From the NCBI RefSeq assembly GCF_002902565.1, contig NZ_PPRC01000010.1:16599-80598 (forward strand): a DNA stretch of 64,000 bases. The letters are read 5' to 3'. The DNA comes from Staphylococcus petrasii (GTDB lineage: Bacteria > Bacillota > Bacilli > Staphylococcales > Staphylococcaceae). The translations under genes were made by a program, and so were the position numbers. This document shows, one piece after another, positions 1-8,778 of the stretch (its first letter is position 1; every line of letters begins with the position of its first letter). Under the pieces are notes generated by a model that worked only from the letters and a program-made list of their open reading frames with translations, made no database searches and had not been told where the DNA came from.

Positions 1-85
1 GAAGAGGTCCATGTTCAACTTTACGTCCCATCGTTTTACCAAAATAACTTTCCGGTATCGCTGCTAATCGTTTTGATATTACCAT
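1..85 (-). CDS. PLP-dependent aminotransferase, N-terminal fragment
   Basis: Only the first 28 codons lie in the window; the gene continues beyond position 1. The N-terminus reads MVISKRLAAIPESYFGKTMG and then RKVEHGPL, which matches my memory of a staphylococcal class I/II (fold type I) aminotransferase found next to the crt genes. The ATG at 83-85 follows a purine-rich ribosome site (AAAGGGGGATGG). The catalytic lysine is outside the window, so the assignment rests on N-terminal resemblance only. It is preceded by a structured leader at 117-204. Confidence 0.6.
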   Translation of the reverse strand, partial: MVISKRLAAIPESYFGKTMGRKVEHGPL

Positions 86-116
86 TTGTATCCATCCCCC
101 TTTTAAAAAATAAAAA

Positions 117-204
117 AGCTATATGTCATGCTTAGTTAAAAGTGACATATAGCTGATCATCATATATGACACTTACCTTCAGAGAGTTCGCTCTCGTTCC
201 TCTG
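117..204 (-). promoter_or_regulatory. Attenuator-like leader upstream of the aminotransferase gene
   Basis: Read on the minus strand, a perfect 12-bp inverted repeat (arms 117-128 and 143-154) is followed by a T-rich run and lies just before the ribosome site, as in an intrinsic terminator. The terminator's upstream arm (140-151) can instead pair with 163-174 with a single mismatch, which would form a competing antiterminator. A further hairpin with AGAG/CTCT arms sits at about 181-204. The mutually exclusive pairing is what riboswitch or attenuator platforms look like. I could not match the upstream part to a known aptamer class. Confidence 0.5.
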
Positions 205-303
205 ATTCTTTAAATAAGTTCTATCGAATTAATTTTATTCTATCAGTTCGATAAGTATTGTCAATATTGATAATTTTCTGAATTATTGTTTGTATTTCAA
301 AAT

Positions 304-1809
304 TTAATGACCACGGGCGATATCGTCTAACATCGCTTCTGCAGTAATCTTTGCACTTGTCAGAACAATCGGCACACCGGCACCTGGATGGGTACTTGCT
401 CCCGCAAAATATAAATCTTTATAGTCTCTCGACACGTTAGGTGGTCGATAATAATTACTTTGTGCCAATGTGGGCATTAAACCAAACGCCGTACCAAATT
501 TAGCATTATAGCGCTTTTCGAAATCTAACGGCGTAAAGATAGTTTCTGAAACCACATCTTTTCGCACATCTTTTAATGCTTCAATCGTTTGTATCTTGTT
601 GTAAACGACTTCTTTCGCACGTTCAATTGTCGCTGGATCGTTCCAATCAATATTTCCTGTTTTCAATTCAGGCACAGGCATCAAGACATACATTCCTGTT
701 TGTCCTTCAGGCGCTAATGAATCATCTTCTACAGCTGGGAAATACAGATATAGTGACGGGTCGTCAGGCATTTTACCGCTAAATATATCATCAATGTTAC
801 CTCTAAAGTCTTCGGCAAAGACGACATTGTGCACATGGACTTTATCTCGTAAATCGCGATTTATGCCGGCATACACTAGAAATGCAGAACATGAGTAGTC
901 CATGTTTTCTACCTTTTCAGAAGAATATTTCTTAAGAGGTGAATGCGATGGCATCAAATGTTGTGCTGCATATGGGAAATCAGCCGTACAAAGCACTTTG
1001 TCGAAACGGTGAATGTCGCCATTCACGCGTAAACCGTCTGCGCATTTAAATTTAGGGTCAATGATAATTTCTTGGACATCTGAATTCAAGCGCACTTCTA
1101 CACCGAGGTCTTGGCCTAATTTCAATAAACCTTGAGCCAAGCTATACATGCCGCCTTTAATGTAATACACGCCATGCACCATTTCTATCATTGGAATAAT
1201 CGAATAGATAGAAGGCCCCTGTTTCGGATCGATACCTATGTATAGCGTTTGAAAAGCTAAAAGTTTACGTATTTTCTCATTAGCCACGTAATTATCAATC
1301 AGTTGATCCGCTTTACTAATCGTACGTAATTTCAAGCCGCGATATAATGACAGCGGATTGTAGAACTCACTCGGTTTGCGGAATGTACGTTCCAAGAAAT
1401 ACTTACGCGCAACTTCATAGCGTTTATACACATCCGTTAGAAATGACATAAATCCTTGCGTAGAGCCTGGCTCAATCGCTTCTAACGCCTGACTCAGTTG
1501 TGGCAAATCGGTAGAGACGCTGACTTTATCCTTATCTGAGAAGTAAATATCAAAGATGTGCGTTAACTGTCGCATATCTATATAATCTTCGTAATTTTTA
1601 CCACTTTCTTCAAATACTGCTTTATATACATCGGGTACCATGACGATGGTTGGTCCCATATCGAAGGTGAAACCATCTTTTTTAAATTGACTCATGCGTC
1701 CGCCAACTTGTTCATTCTTCTCAAATAGGGTTACTTGATGACCATGTGCAGCCAATCTTGCTGCTGCCGCTAAACCTGTCACCCCTGCGCCTACTACGGC
1801 AATTTTCAT
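304..1809 (-). CDS. crtN: 4,4'-diapophytoene desaturase CrtN
   Basis: A 501-residue FAD-dependent desaturase that would convert 4,4'-diapophytoene to diaponeurosporene, the first coloured step of staphyloxanthin synthesis. The N-terminus has a Rossmann dinucleotide-binding motif (VVGAGVTGLAAAARLA) followed by a conserved ERMSQF-like stretch (GGRMSQF). The C-terminus has the carotenoid-desaturase signature YFAGASTHPGAGVPIVL. Length is within one residue of the S. aureus enzyme (502). The ATG follows AGGTGG. It is the last gene of the operon, 11 bases after crtM, and no clear terminator was seen after it. Confidence 0.95.
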   Translation of the reverse strand: MKIAVVGAGVTGLAAAARLAAHGHQVTLFEKNEQVGGRMSQFKKDGFTFDMGPTIVMVPDVYKAVFEESGKNYEDYIDMRQLTHIFDIYFSDKDKVSVSTDLPQLSQALEAIEPGSTQGFMSFLTDVYKRYEVARKYFLERTFRKPSEFYNPLSLYRGLKLRTISKADQLIDNYVANEKIRKLLAFQTLYIGIDPKQGPSIYSIIPMIEMVHGVYYIKGGMYSLAQGLLKLGQDLGVEVRLNSDVQEIIIDPKFKCADGLRVNGDIHRFDKVLCTADFPYAAQHLMPSHSPLKKYSSEKVENMDYSCSAFLVYAGINRDLRDKVHVHNVVFAEDFRGNIDDIFSGKMPDDPSLYLYFPAVEDDSLAPEGQTGMYVLMPVPELKTGNIDWNDPATIERAKEVVYNKIQTIEALKDVRKDVVSETIFTPLDFEKRYNAKFGTAFGLMPTLAQSNYYRPPNVSRDYKDLYFAGASTHPGAGVPIVLTSAKITAEAMLDDIARGH

Positions 1810-1820
1810 ACCATTACCAC

Positions 1821-2684
1821 CTAAGCTTTATATTTTTTCTTTAAACTACGGTAAATCTTATTCTTCTTCCAAGTTGACACATAGACGCGTTTATCAAGCG
1901 TATAGTCTGCTTTTCTCACTTCATTTAAAATGCCTCGATACACTTCAGCAGCTAATTCAATAATCATACGTGATTCTTTATTGTACACCTCTAAATTGTT
2001 AAGTACAGCATCATAGTTATCATCAGCTAACTTGGCATAAAATTCCCAAATACGTTGATAATTCTCTGATGGCTTATCACGCTCGATTTCCTTTTCAATA
2101 GAAACATCAAATTCATTTAGACGTTCAATACTGAAGTAAATACGACCATTACGATAGTCTTCTCCTACATCACGTAAAATATTTGTAAGCTGTAATGCTT
2201 CACCTAATTGTTTGCCATTATCGTAAGCTTCTTGAGTGGGTGGCGTAGATAAGATTGGAATAAGCAACACGCCGACCGTGCCTGCTACACCGTAACAATA
2301 ATCTAGTAGCCCTTGATCAGTTTCAAACATCTCAAAGTGTTGATCCGCTTCAACAGTGTCAATCAAGTCATAGAGGGCCTGATAATTCATTTGAAAATGT
2401 TTACTCGTATCGGCAAAAGCCAACATAATCTGTTCATCACTTTCAAAAGTCTCAGGTATACTAGCGTGATTTTCAATTAACTGAACATCACGGCGGATTT
2501 TATGTAAATACTCAACATCTTGATGTATATCGATACTATCATCAACAATACGACACACGGCATAAATTGCCCACACAGCTTGGCGTTGTTGTTCTGGTAA
2601 CATATCAAAAGCATATGAAAAACTCTTTGAATACTCTTTCATAATTTGATGACAATATTGATAACTTTCCTCTATAGTTCTCAT
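1821..2684 (-). CDS. crtM: Dehydrosqualene (4,4'-diapophytoene) synthase CrtM
   Basis: A 287-residue head-to-head prenyl synthase of the squalene/phytoene synthase family. It condenses two farnesyl diphosphates into dehydrosqualene, the committed step of staphyloxanthin synthesis. Both Mg2+/diphosphate-binding aspartate motifs are present: RIVDDSIDIH near residue 45-55 and NILRDVGEDYRNGR near residue 170. Length equals that of S. aureus CrtM. It lies between crtQ and crtN with 21- and 11-base gaps, consistent with one transcript. Confidence 0.95.
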   Translation of the reverse strand: MRTIEESYQYCHQIMKEYSKSFSYAFDMLPEQQRQAVWAIYAVCRIVDDSIDIHQDVEYLHKIRRDVQLIENHASIPETFESDEQIMLAFADTSKHFQMNYQALYDLIDTVEADQHFEMFETDQGLLDYCYGVAGTVGVLLIPILSTPPTQEAYDNGKQLGEALQLTNILRDVGEDYRNGRIYFSIERLNEFDVSIEKEIERDKPSENYQRIWEFYAKLADDNYDAVLNNLEVYNKESRMIIELAAEVYRGILNEVRKADYTLDKRVYVSTWKKNKIYRSLKKKYKA

Positions 2685-2705
2685 GGAGAGCCCCCTGTTT
2701 ATGCG

Positions 2706-3836
2706 TTAATGATTAATATTAAAAGTACGTCCTTTCCATTGTACCGTTTTTGTAAAATGAATATGACGATAAGAATTCATAAAAATGAACATAAATACTA
2801 AAAATAGTATTGGACTTAACATTAAAGATAATATTGAAAACGAGCCAATACGTTTATGTAATTGAATAAATTGTAGCGTAGCTAAGCCGTAGGATAAACT
2901 AATACGCTTAAAAGAAATAGATTTTGATAAAAAGCTAAGCATTAAGGCAAATGGCATCAGCATATTTCCTATCATCCACATGATAATTAGAATCATAATG
3001 CGTCCCTGTGTTTGAGAGGCACCTACTGCTAAATGTTTGGTCCAGCCTTCAATCAAGCTTCTTGGTCCTTCTTCATACATTCTAAATCCTACATAGTTTT
3101 GACCTTCATAACAAGTCACCGGCAACCGTTGTTGGTTGAATGCTTCACCTAATGCGAATCCTTCAATAATATGTTTACGTGCATTGTAATGCCCTTGTGT
3201 TAAAGCATAATCCGCTTGGTTCATCACCGTTACAGGCCCGAATGCTAGTGATTGTGGTTCCTTTTTTGCCACACTTGAGAATTGATTCATCCCTACCACC
3301 GTCATTAAATTGAATAAAGCCGATAACTGTTCATATGGCTTTTTAACGGTGTGATACGGTTGAATGCTTAGTAATCCACGATATTGTTGCTTCTCATAAC
3401 TTTGTAAGACGGCCTCTAAAGCGTGGTCATTCAATAATACAACGTCTGCATCGATAAACATGACGATATCTGAAGTCGCGTAGTTCACGCCTTGGTAACA
3501 AGCGAAGGATTTCCCGTACCATCTTTTGTTCTTCTCATCTTCAGTTACAGCGTAAACTTTCGCGTCCCATTCTTTCGCGACTCGAACCGTGTCATCTTGC
3601 GAGCCATCATCCATGACGATGACTTCTGCTTGTATCGTTTGTCGCTTCAAACTTTTGAGCAAATGCGGTAACCGTTTGGCTTCATCTCTTGCAGGAATAA
3701 TAATACTGACAGATTGAGAGGCGCTAGCGGTATTCTCTTTTTGAAAATGTAGCAAATGACGACGATTGTACATCAAATATCCACTTAATACAGACGTCCC
3801 TATCAAGCCGTGCAATAGTGGTTCTAATACTTTCAC
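2706..3836 (-). CDS. crtQ: 4,4'-diaponeurosporenoate glycosyltransferase CrtQ
   Basis: A 376-residue family 2 glycosyltransferase that attaches glucose to diaponeurosporenoate in the staphyloxanthin pathway. The catalytic fold begins with SVSIIIPARDEAKRLP, followed by VMDDGSQDD and FIDADVV (the DXD-type nucleotide-sugar motif). An N-terminal hydrophobic segment and two or three C-terminal membrane segments anchor it. Translation appears to start at a GTG (3834-3836) after GGAGAG. In a full-length crtP the stop would lie 20 bases upstream. Confidence 0.92.
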   Translation of the reverse strand: MKVLEPLLHGLIGTSVLSGYLMYNRRHLLHFQKENTASASQSVSIIIPARDEAKRLPHLLKSLKRQTIQAEVIVMDDGSQDDTVRVAKEWDAKVYAVTEDEKNKRWYGKSFACYQGVNYATSDIVMFIDADVVLLNDHALEAVLQSYEKQQYRGLLSIQPYHTVKKPYEQLSALFNLMTVVGMNQFSSVAKKEPQSLAFGPVTVMNQADYALTQGHYNARKHIIEGFALGEAFNQQRLPVTCYEGQNYVGFRMYEEGPRSLIEGWTKHLAVGASQTQGRIMILIIMWMIGNMLMPFALMLSFLSKSISFKRISLSYGLATLQFIQLHKRIGSFSILSLMLSPILFLVFMFIFMNSYRHIHFTKTVQWKGRTFNINH

Positions 3837-3856
3837 TAGCGCTTCTCTCCTTCCAT

Positions 3857-5355
3857 TTATTCTTGCAAGCCGCCCTGTTCTCTAGCATTAATTTTATCAG
3901 CAACTTGTTGCCCACTTAGCGTCACCATTGGCATACCGCCACCAGGATTGACTGAACCACCTACAAAGTAGAGATTCTCAAAATACTGACTTTGTTTAGG
4001 GAACTTAAAGCCTTTATTTTTTTGCGATCCGCTACAACACCATAAATCGCACCTCTATTTGAAGCATAATGATGCTCAATATCATGCGGTGTCCATATAT
4101 CTTCATATACTATATGTTGTCTTAAATTCGTTAAGCCCATTCGCTCTAATTTATCTAATACACGTTCGCGAAATTTACTATATTGTTCTTCGGTAAACGG
4201 TTTATCCTGAATATATGGAATATGCGGTAACACTTTCAAATTCTCATAACCTGCGGGTGCTTGCGTTTTATCCGTTTTGTTACTGTTCACGAGATAAATT
4301 GTTGGATCTTGTGGTAAGACCTTTTCATGAAAGACTTCGTGATAATTACGTTTAGAATCGCTTGAGAATAAGAAATTGTGATGTGCTAATTGCGGATATT
4401 CTTTATCCACGCCTAGATGCATGACATATCCTGAACTTGCAGGTTCAAATGTTTTTTCTAATTTCGCTAGTCTTTTCTCTGAAAAGTGCATCAAGTCACG
4501 ATAGGTAGGAATCACTTCTCTATTAGAAACAATGTAATCTGCATCAACATGATCGCCATTATCTAATCTCACACCTGTCACATGATTAAAATATGTATCA
4601 ATGCTTCGGACATCTATTCCAGTGTGTATCGTTACGCCTTCTTCCCTAGCAAGTTGTTCTAAGGCTTGCGCTAAATGATGAATGCCACCTTTAACGTACC
4701 ATAAACCCTGTTCATATTGCATATGAATGAGTAATGTTAACACTGCCGGCGCGTCATAAGATGAAGATCCTACATATTTAATAAAATAACCCAACATATC
4801 TCTCAATTCTTGTTTTTCAACATATCGATTAATGGCTTCTTGCATTGTTGAAAAGTAATCAACACCTTTTAAAGAATTGAAAGGCCCTTGATATTTAATA
4901 ATTTCGCTTACCGTATCTAAGCCTAATGCAAAATATCCTTCTTCAGTAAAACGATGAATTTTTTCAGCATATTGTAGAAATTGATGTAGCTGTTGGACAT
5001 CTTCTTCATTTAAACTTTGATTCATTTGAGACATTATTGTTAAATCTTCATATAAATCAATCACTTCGCCGTTAGTAAAGAAACTTCGCCACTGTAATGG
5101 TAATCGCTCAATAGTAACGTAATCCGACATTTTTTTATGACTATATCTAAATAAATTTTCAAAGATATAAGGCATAGTAAGAATTGAAGGTCCTAAATCG
5201 AAGCCAAATCCTTCTTCTTCTAGACGATTTACCTTTCCGCCAATATGATTATTCTTCTCATAAAGGTTCGCTTCAAAGCCACTTTGTGCTAAACGAATAG
5301 CAGCTGAAATACCACCTAAACCGCCACCAATAACTATTATTTTTTTCTTAGTCAC
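3857..5355 (-). pseudogene. crtP: 4,4'-diaponeurosporene oxidase CrtP, frameshifted near the 3' end
   Basis: CrtP oxidises the terminal methyl of diaponeurosporene. The first ~450 residues are intact, with FAD motif [17 protein letters not shown] and family signature [18 protein letters not shown]. After [13 protein letters not shown] the frame is lost in a run of seven A (minus strand; T at 4017-4023) and ends early at 3961 with an unrelated tail. With one more A the reading continues [20 protein letters not shown] and [13 protein letters not shown], stopping at 3857 for about 499 residues, close to S. aureus CrtP (497). The lost segment contains the conserved C-terminal FAD/substrate signature. 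A sequencing error or slippage variant is possible. Start chosen at GTG 5355, six bases after GAGGTG and matching the family N-terminus. Confidence 0.85.
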
Positions 5356-5842
5356 GATGGGCACCTCTTTTCAATTTTAATTGATACACTTTTTCTAATC
5401 TTGGACGATTATAACGTTGGGTTATTATAATAGGAAGATTCGCTAATACGACATAAGAAACATTAATGATTTTGATATATGTCGGTGCTTTAAGAAACGC
5501 TAGCACAGGCAACATTGATAGCCAATGCACAAATTCAGCACGTCTCATTTCTATTATCATTGTATGTAAATCATTCAATTTAAATGATGTTAATTGTTTT
5601 TTATTGTATATATTTTGGTTTAACTGACTACCTTCAGGAATGTAATGTTTCCATTTATTAATCTTAAACAAGTCGTTCCATATTTTGCCTTCCTTTTCCC
5701 AGGAAAATGACTTAAAAAGTTGGCTATACTTTGTAAAGAACGTAGGAGGAAGCTTTGTACCTAAAGAAGCTAACGCCATTTGTGTCGTAGACCAATATAT
5801 ACTATGAAAAATTCCAAGTTTTAATAGTTTTTTTAATGTCAT
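5348..5842 (-). CDS. crtO: Glycosyl-4,4'-diaponeurosporenoate acyltransferase CrtO
   Basis: About 164 residues. CrtO adds the C15 acyl chain to the sugar in the last step of staphyloxanthin synthesis. It has hydrophobic segments near residues 10-30 and two near 105-145, with a basic C-terminus, as expected of this small membrane acyltransferase. It is the first gene of the operon and its end overlaps the crtP start by eight bases. I prefer the ATG at 5840-5842 over an in-frame GTG at 5854, because the latter abuts the only purine-rich stretch (AGGAAA). Confidence 0.85.
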   Translation of the reverse strand: MTLKKLLKLGIFHSIYWSTTQMALASLGTKLPPTFFTKYSQLFKSFSWEKEGKIWNDLFKINKWKHYIPEGSQLNQNIYNKKQLTSFKLNDLHTMIIEMRRAEFVHWLSMLPVLAFLKAPTYIKIINVSYVVLANLPIIITQRYNRPRLEKVYQLKLKRGAHRD

Positions 5843-5890
5843 TTCGCCCAACACTTTCCTATTATTTCATTTTATACATAGTCTTAATTC

Positions 5891-5916
5891 ATTCCCTATA
5901 TTGAAAAAAGCTAAAC
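5891..5916 (-). promoter_or_regulatory. Sigma-B type promoter of the crt operon
   Basis: On the minus strand GTTTAG (5911-5916) is separated by exactly 14 bases from GGGAAT (5891-5896). This closely matches the staphylococcal sigma-B consensus GTTTWW-N14-GGGWAW. It lies about 50 bases upstream of crtO. The S. aureus crt operon is known to be sigma-B dependent. Confidence 0.8.
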
Positions 5917-5933
5917 TCTCTTAAAAATGGGCA

Positions 5934-5964
5934 TAAAAAAAGAGGCCGACTTATGTCGACCTCT
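5934..5964 (-). terminator. Terminator after isaA
   Basis: Stem AGAGG(T)CGAC / GTCG(G)CCTCT at 5941-5964 on the minus strand, followed by seven T. It lies 44 bases after the isaA stop. Confidence 0.8.
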
Positions 5965-6007
5965 CTTTCCGATAACTCGATGTGCTATCCAGTTATCTTA
6001 GTAAATC

Positions 6008-6727
6008 TTACCACCAACCGTGAGAAGCACGGAAAGCAACTGCGTTATCTAATGAACCGTAACGGCTGTTAGCGTAGTTTACTAAACCTTTAGTTTGTTG
6101 AGCTACTGAACCAGTACCCCATGATTCCATAGTTTGACCTAAACCGTGGTATCCGTTTGGAGATACAGCGTTAGGGTTACCACCTGATTCTGGCATTACG
6201 ATAGCGTTCCAAGCAGCTTCAGTACCACCGTTAGCTAAGAATTGAGCTTTAACTGAACCACCAGTTGATGCTGATGAAGCAGCTGGTGCTGAGTATGTGC
6301 TGTATGATGGAGCTGATACAGTTTTAACTTGAGCGTGGCTAGCTTGTTGGTTAGAGCTTACTGATTGATTAGAACCTTGGTTGTAAGATGCTGAGTAATC
6401 AGTTGCTTGAGATTGTTGAGCTGGAGCAGCTTGAGTAGTTGTAGCTGCAGCTGTGTCAGCAGCACCAGTGTAAGTGTAGTTCCAAGACCAAGTTGAACCG
6501 TTTGAAGTAAAGTTGTATTGGAAACCATCTTTAACGAATGAGATATTGTAAGCGCCAGCTTGAACTGGATGAGAGTTTAATTCAGATGGGTTATTTTGAG
6601 CTAAGTTAGCTAATTGTGCGTAGTTTGAAGTTTGTTCAGATGCGTGTGCACTGTGATCTGTAGTTAATGCATAACCTGTTACTCCTAATGCTACTGCTAA
6701 TGACGAAGCGATAACTGTCTTTTTCAT
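6008..6727 (-). CDS. isaA: IsaA-type secreted lytic transglycosylase
   Basis: A 239-residue secreted cell-wall hydrolase of the IsaA/SceD group, expected to cleave peptidoglycan glycan strands. A signal peptide ([20 protein letters not shown]) ends in an AHA-SE cleavage site near residue 29. The conserved N-terminal region contains [20 protein letters not shown], followed by a low-complexity Ser/Gln/Ala linker (about residues 90-155). The C-terminal domain has [20 protein letters not shown], with the catalytic Glu in the PESGGNP motif, and ends in HGWW. Its position beside crtO matches the S. aureus order. The upstream region carries a WalR-type box. Confidence 0.85.
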   Translation of the reverse strand: MKKTVIASSLAVALGVTGYALTTDHSAHASEQTSNYAQLANLAQNNPSELNSHPVQAGAYNISFVKDGFQYNFTSNGSTWSWNYTYTGAADTAAATTTQAAPAQQSQATDYSASYNQGSNQSVSSNQQASHAQVKTVSAPSYSTYSAPAASSASTGGSVKAQFLANGGTEAAWNAIVMPESGGNPNAVSPNGYHGLGQTMESWGTGSVAQQTKGLVNYANSRYGSLDNAVAFRASHGWW

Positions 6728-7103
6728 AAAAATAATTCCTCCAAAAATTTAGTTTATATTTTCGATTTGTTAATTTCTTTTGTGTTAATGCGTTTGTGTT
6801 TTTTGTTTAACTTTTGACATTAGCTACTATAACACAAAAAAATACTAATAATATTACGCTTATCTTACAAAAAATTACAACAGAGATTATATTTTGTAAT
6901 ATTGAAATATTACTGAAGTGTGTTGTAACAATACATTTTTGGGTTTTAAGTTTAAAATTTCATTATAAAATAAGGATTTACATTACTCTTTTAAGAATTT
7001 TACAATCGTTTTACATTATCCGTAATATTACAAATTACGGTTTTGTTACACACCTGTAATATTTCTAACATCTTATTTTTCATTGATTTTTTCTATTTAA
7101 AAC
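6728..7103. other. AT-rich control region of isaA
   Basis: No gene is visible in these 376 bases. The stretch holds the WalR-type box at 6999-7015 plus several palindromes built from GTAATATT and ATTACA blocks (for example arms around 6895-6915 and 7020-7040). A long distance between regulator sites and the start codon suggests a long 5' untranslated region for isaA. Confidence 0.5.
6999..7015 (-). promoter_or_regulatory. WalR-type binding site upstream of isaA
   Basis: The minus strand reads TGTAAAACGATTGTAAA, which fits the WalR (YycF) consensus TGTWAH-N5-TGTWAH perfectly. IsaA is an established member of the WalKR regulon in S. aureus. The site lies about 270 bases upstream of the start codon, so the promoter is probably distal. 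Confidence 0.7.
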
Positions 7104-7141
7104 AAAAAAATCAAGAAACTATTCTATAAAATAGTCTCTTG
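7104..7141 (-). terminator. Terminator after the PPK2 gene
   Basis: Imperfect stem CAAGAGACTATT / AATAGTTTCTTG (7112-7141) followed on the minus strand by a T7 run, about 45 bases after the upstream gene's stop. Confidence 0.7.
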
Positions 7142-7185
7142 AAATGATTTACTTGGTTTAAAAAAGTAATGTCAACTAGTCACTT

Positions 7186-8610
7186 TTAATAATCTTTAAC
7201 GCCCCATAGTACTTTTTCACATTTACGAATAATGTATTTTAATATTTCTATGCGTGATGTTTTTTTATGATCTGCTGGAACAACTAACCAAGGCGCATAT
7301 GATGTATTCGTTTTTTCAATCATATCGTGACTTGCTTCGACATATAAATCCCATTTGTCACGATTACGCCAATCTTCGTCAGTAATCTTCCATTGCTTAT
7401 CGACATTTTGTTCACGATCTTTAAAACGTTTTAATTGTTCATCTTTATCTAATGTAAGGAAGAATTTTAAAAGAATTGCCCCTTCGTCTGTCCACATTTT
7501 CTCAAAAGAATTAATTTCATCGTACGCACGTTGCCATTCCTTTGTAGTCGCAAAGCCTTCAATTCGTTCAACAAGCACACGACCATACCAACTGCGGTCA
7601 AATAATTCAATATGTCCGCTTCTTGGCATATCTTTCGCAAAACGCCATAAATAATGATGTTTTAGTTCTACATCTGTTGGCGCACTAATTCCATTTACTT
7701 CATAACCTGTTGGGTCAAGTTTTTCTCTAGTACGTTTAATATTGCCACCTTTACCGGCTGCATCCATACCTTCAAATACTAAGATAAGCGGAATCTTTCT
7801 ATCATATAGCGCAAATTGAATTTCTCGCATACGTTGTTGTAATTCTGTAATTAACTGCTTATATTCATCTTTCGACACTTTATCTACATTAATATCAAAT
7901 AAATCTGTTTTAAAGTCTGGCGTAAATTCACCGTCAACATGCTTTTCTTGTTTTTGATGTTTATCAATCGCATGTTCTAAACGTTCTATTATATGAAGAT
8001 ACATTTTTTCAATCGCATTTTGACGTTCAGTATAATCAATAATCTTCCATTGTTTATCCTTTTTAATAAATTGATGCATATCATCTAAATACGTTTCAGT
8101 AGGTAAGACATTGCCGTATTCTTGTACTTTCCAACGCATTAAAGGATTCTCTTTTGTTTGTTTAATGTGCTCTTGACGTTTTTCTTCATTAATTTCAATG
8201 AAGAATTTAATAATTTCATAGTTATCTTTTTTCAGCATTTTTTCAAAAGAAGCAATCTGTTCTTTCAAAACATCATAATTTTTATATCTATTATGTTTAA
8301 TTTCATTCTCACGATAATCTAAATAATGTGAATACCAACTGCGGAAATAAATATTAATATCTCCCTTTGCAGGCAATGTGTTCCAATATTTTTGTAAGAA
8401 TTGATATCTTAAATCGTCTGCCTTTGGTGATTGTGTGGCAATAAAGCGCGTATATTTCGCATCAAAGTTTAATAATAATTCATTTGATAAGCGCGTTTTA
8501 CCTGAAGCCGGAACCCCTTCAAATAAAATCATGACAGGAATGCCTAATTCATGTGTTTGTCTTGTTAACTCTGCCGTTTTTAGTGCTAATGTTTCGATTT
8601 TATTAGCCAT
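7186..8610 (-). CDS. Two-domain PPK2 family polyphosphate:nucleotide phosphotransferase
   Basis: About 474 residues with two tandem PPK2 kinase domains, the layout of class II polyphosphate:AMP phosphotransferase. The second domain keeps a good Walker A (GMDAAGKGGNIKR, about residue 280) and a lid/Walker B region (HIELFDRSWYGRVLVERIEGF). The first has a Walker A-like GVPASGKTRL and RSWY but lacks DRSWYGR, so it is probably catalytically degenerate, as in known two-domain members. The start is the ATG at 8610 behind AAAGGATGG; an upstream ATG extends it by nine residues. The likely reaction is AMP to ADP using polyphosphate, in the cytoplasm. Confidence 0.8.
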   Translation of the reverse strand: MANKIETLALKTAELTRQTHELGIPVMILFEGVPASGKTRLSNELLLNFDAKYTRFIATQSPKADDLRYQFLQKYWNTLPAKGDINIYFRSWYSHYLDYRENEIKHNRYKNYDVLKEQIASFEKMLKKDNYEIIKFFIEINEEKRQEHIKQTKENPLMRWKVQEYGNVLPTETYLDDMHQFIKKDKQWKIIDYTERQNAIEKMYLHIIERLEHAIDKHQKQEKHVDGEFTPDFKTDLFDINVDKVSKDEYKQLITELQQRMREIQFALYDRKIPLILVFEGMDAAGKGGNIKRTREKLDPTGYEVNGISAPTDVELKHHYLWRFAKDMPRSGHIELFDRSWYGRVLVERIEGFATTKEWQRAYDEINSFEKMWTDEGAILLKFFLTLDKDEQLKRFKDREQNVDKQWKITDEDWRNRDKWDLYVEASHDMIEKTNTSYAPWLVVPADHKKTSRIEILKYIIRKCEKVLWGVKDY

Positions 8611-8778
8611 ATACCATCCATCCTTTTGTTTAATCACTATTTATTTTATTGTAACACTATTTACTCACAAGCTATTTTATAATAATTTTATTTTTCGAAA
8701 AATAAGGAATCAATAATTGGTCATAAAGACATCATTATCAATTCCTCATAAAAATATTATTTCAAAAAATTTACAGCC

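Noticed and set aside
272..286. CodY-like sequence near crtN and the aminotransferase leader
   Set aside because: Three mismatches to the 15-base consensus in very AT-rich sequence; expected by chance.
6814..7059. 81-codon frame upstream of isaA
   Set aside because: Lies across the isaA control region with no ribosome site; low-complexity and hydrophobic by AT bias.
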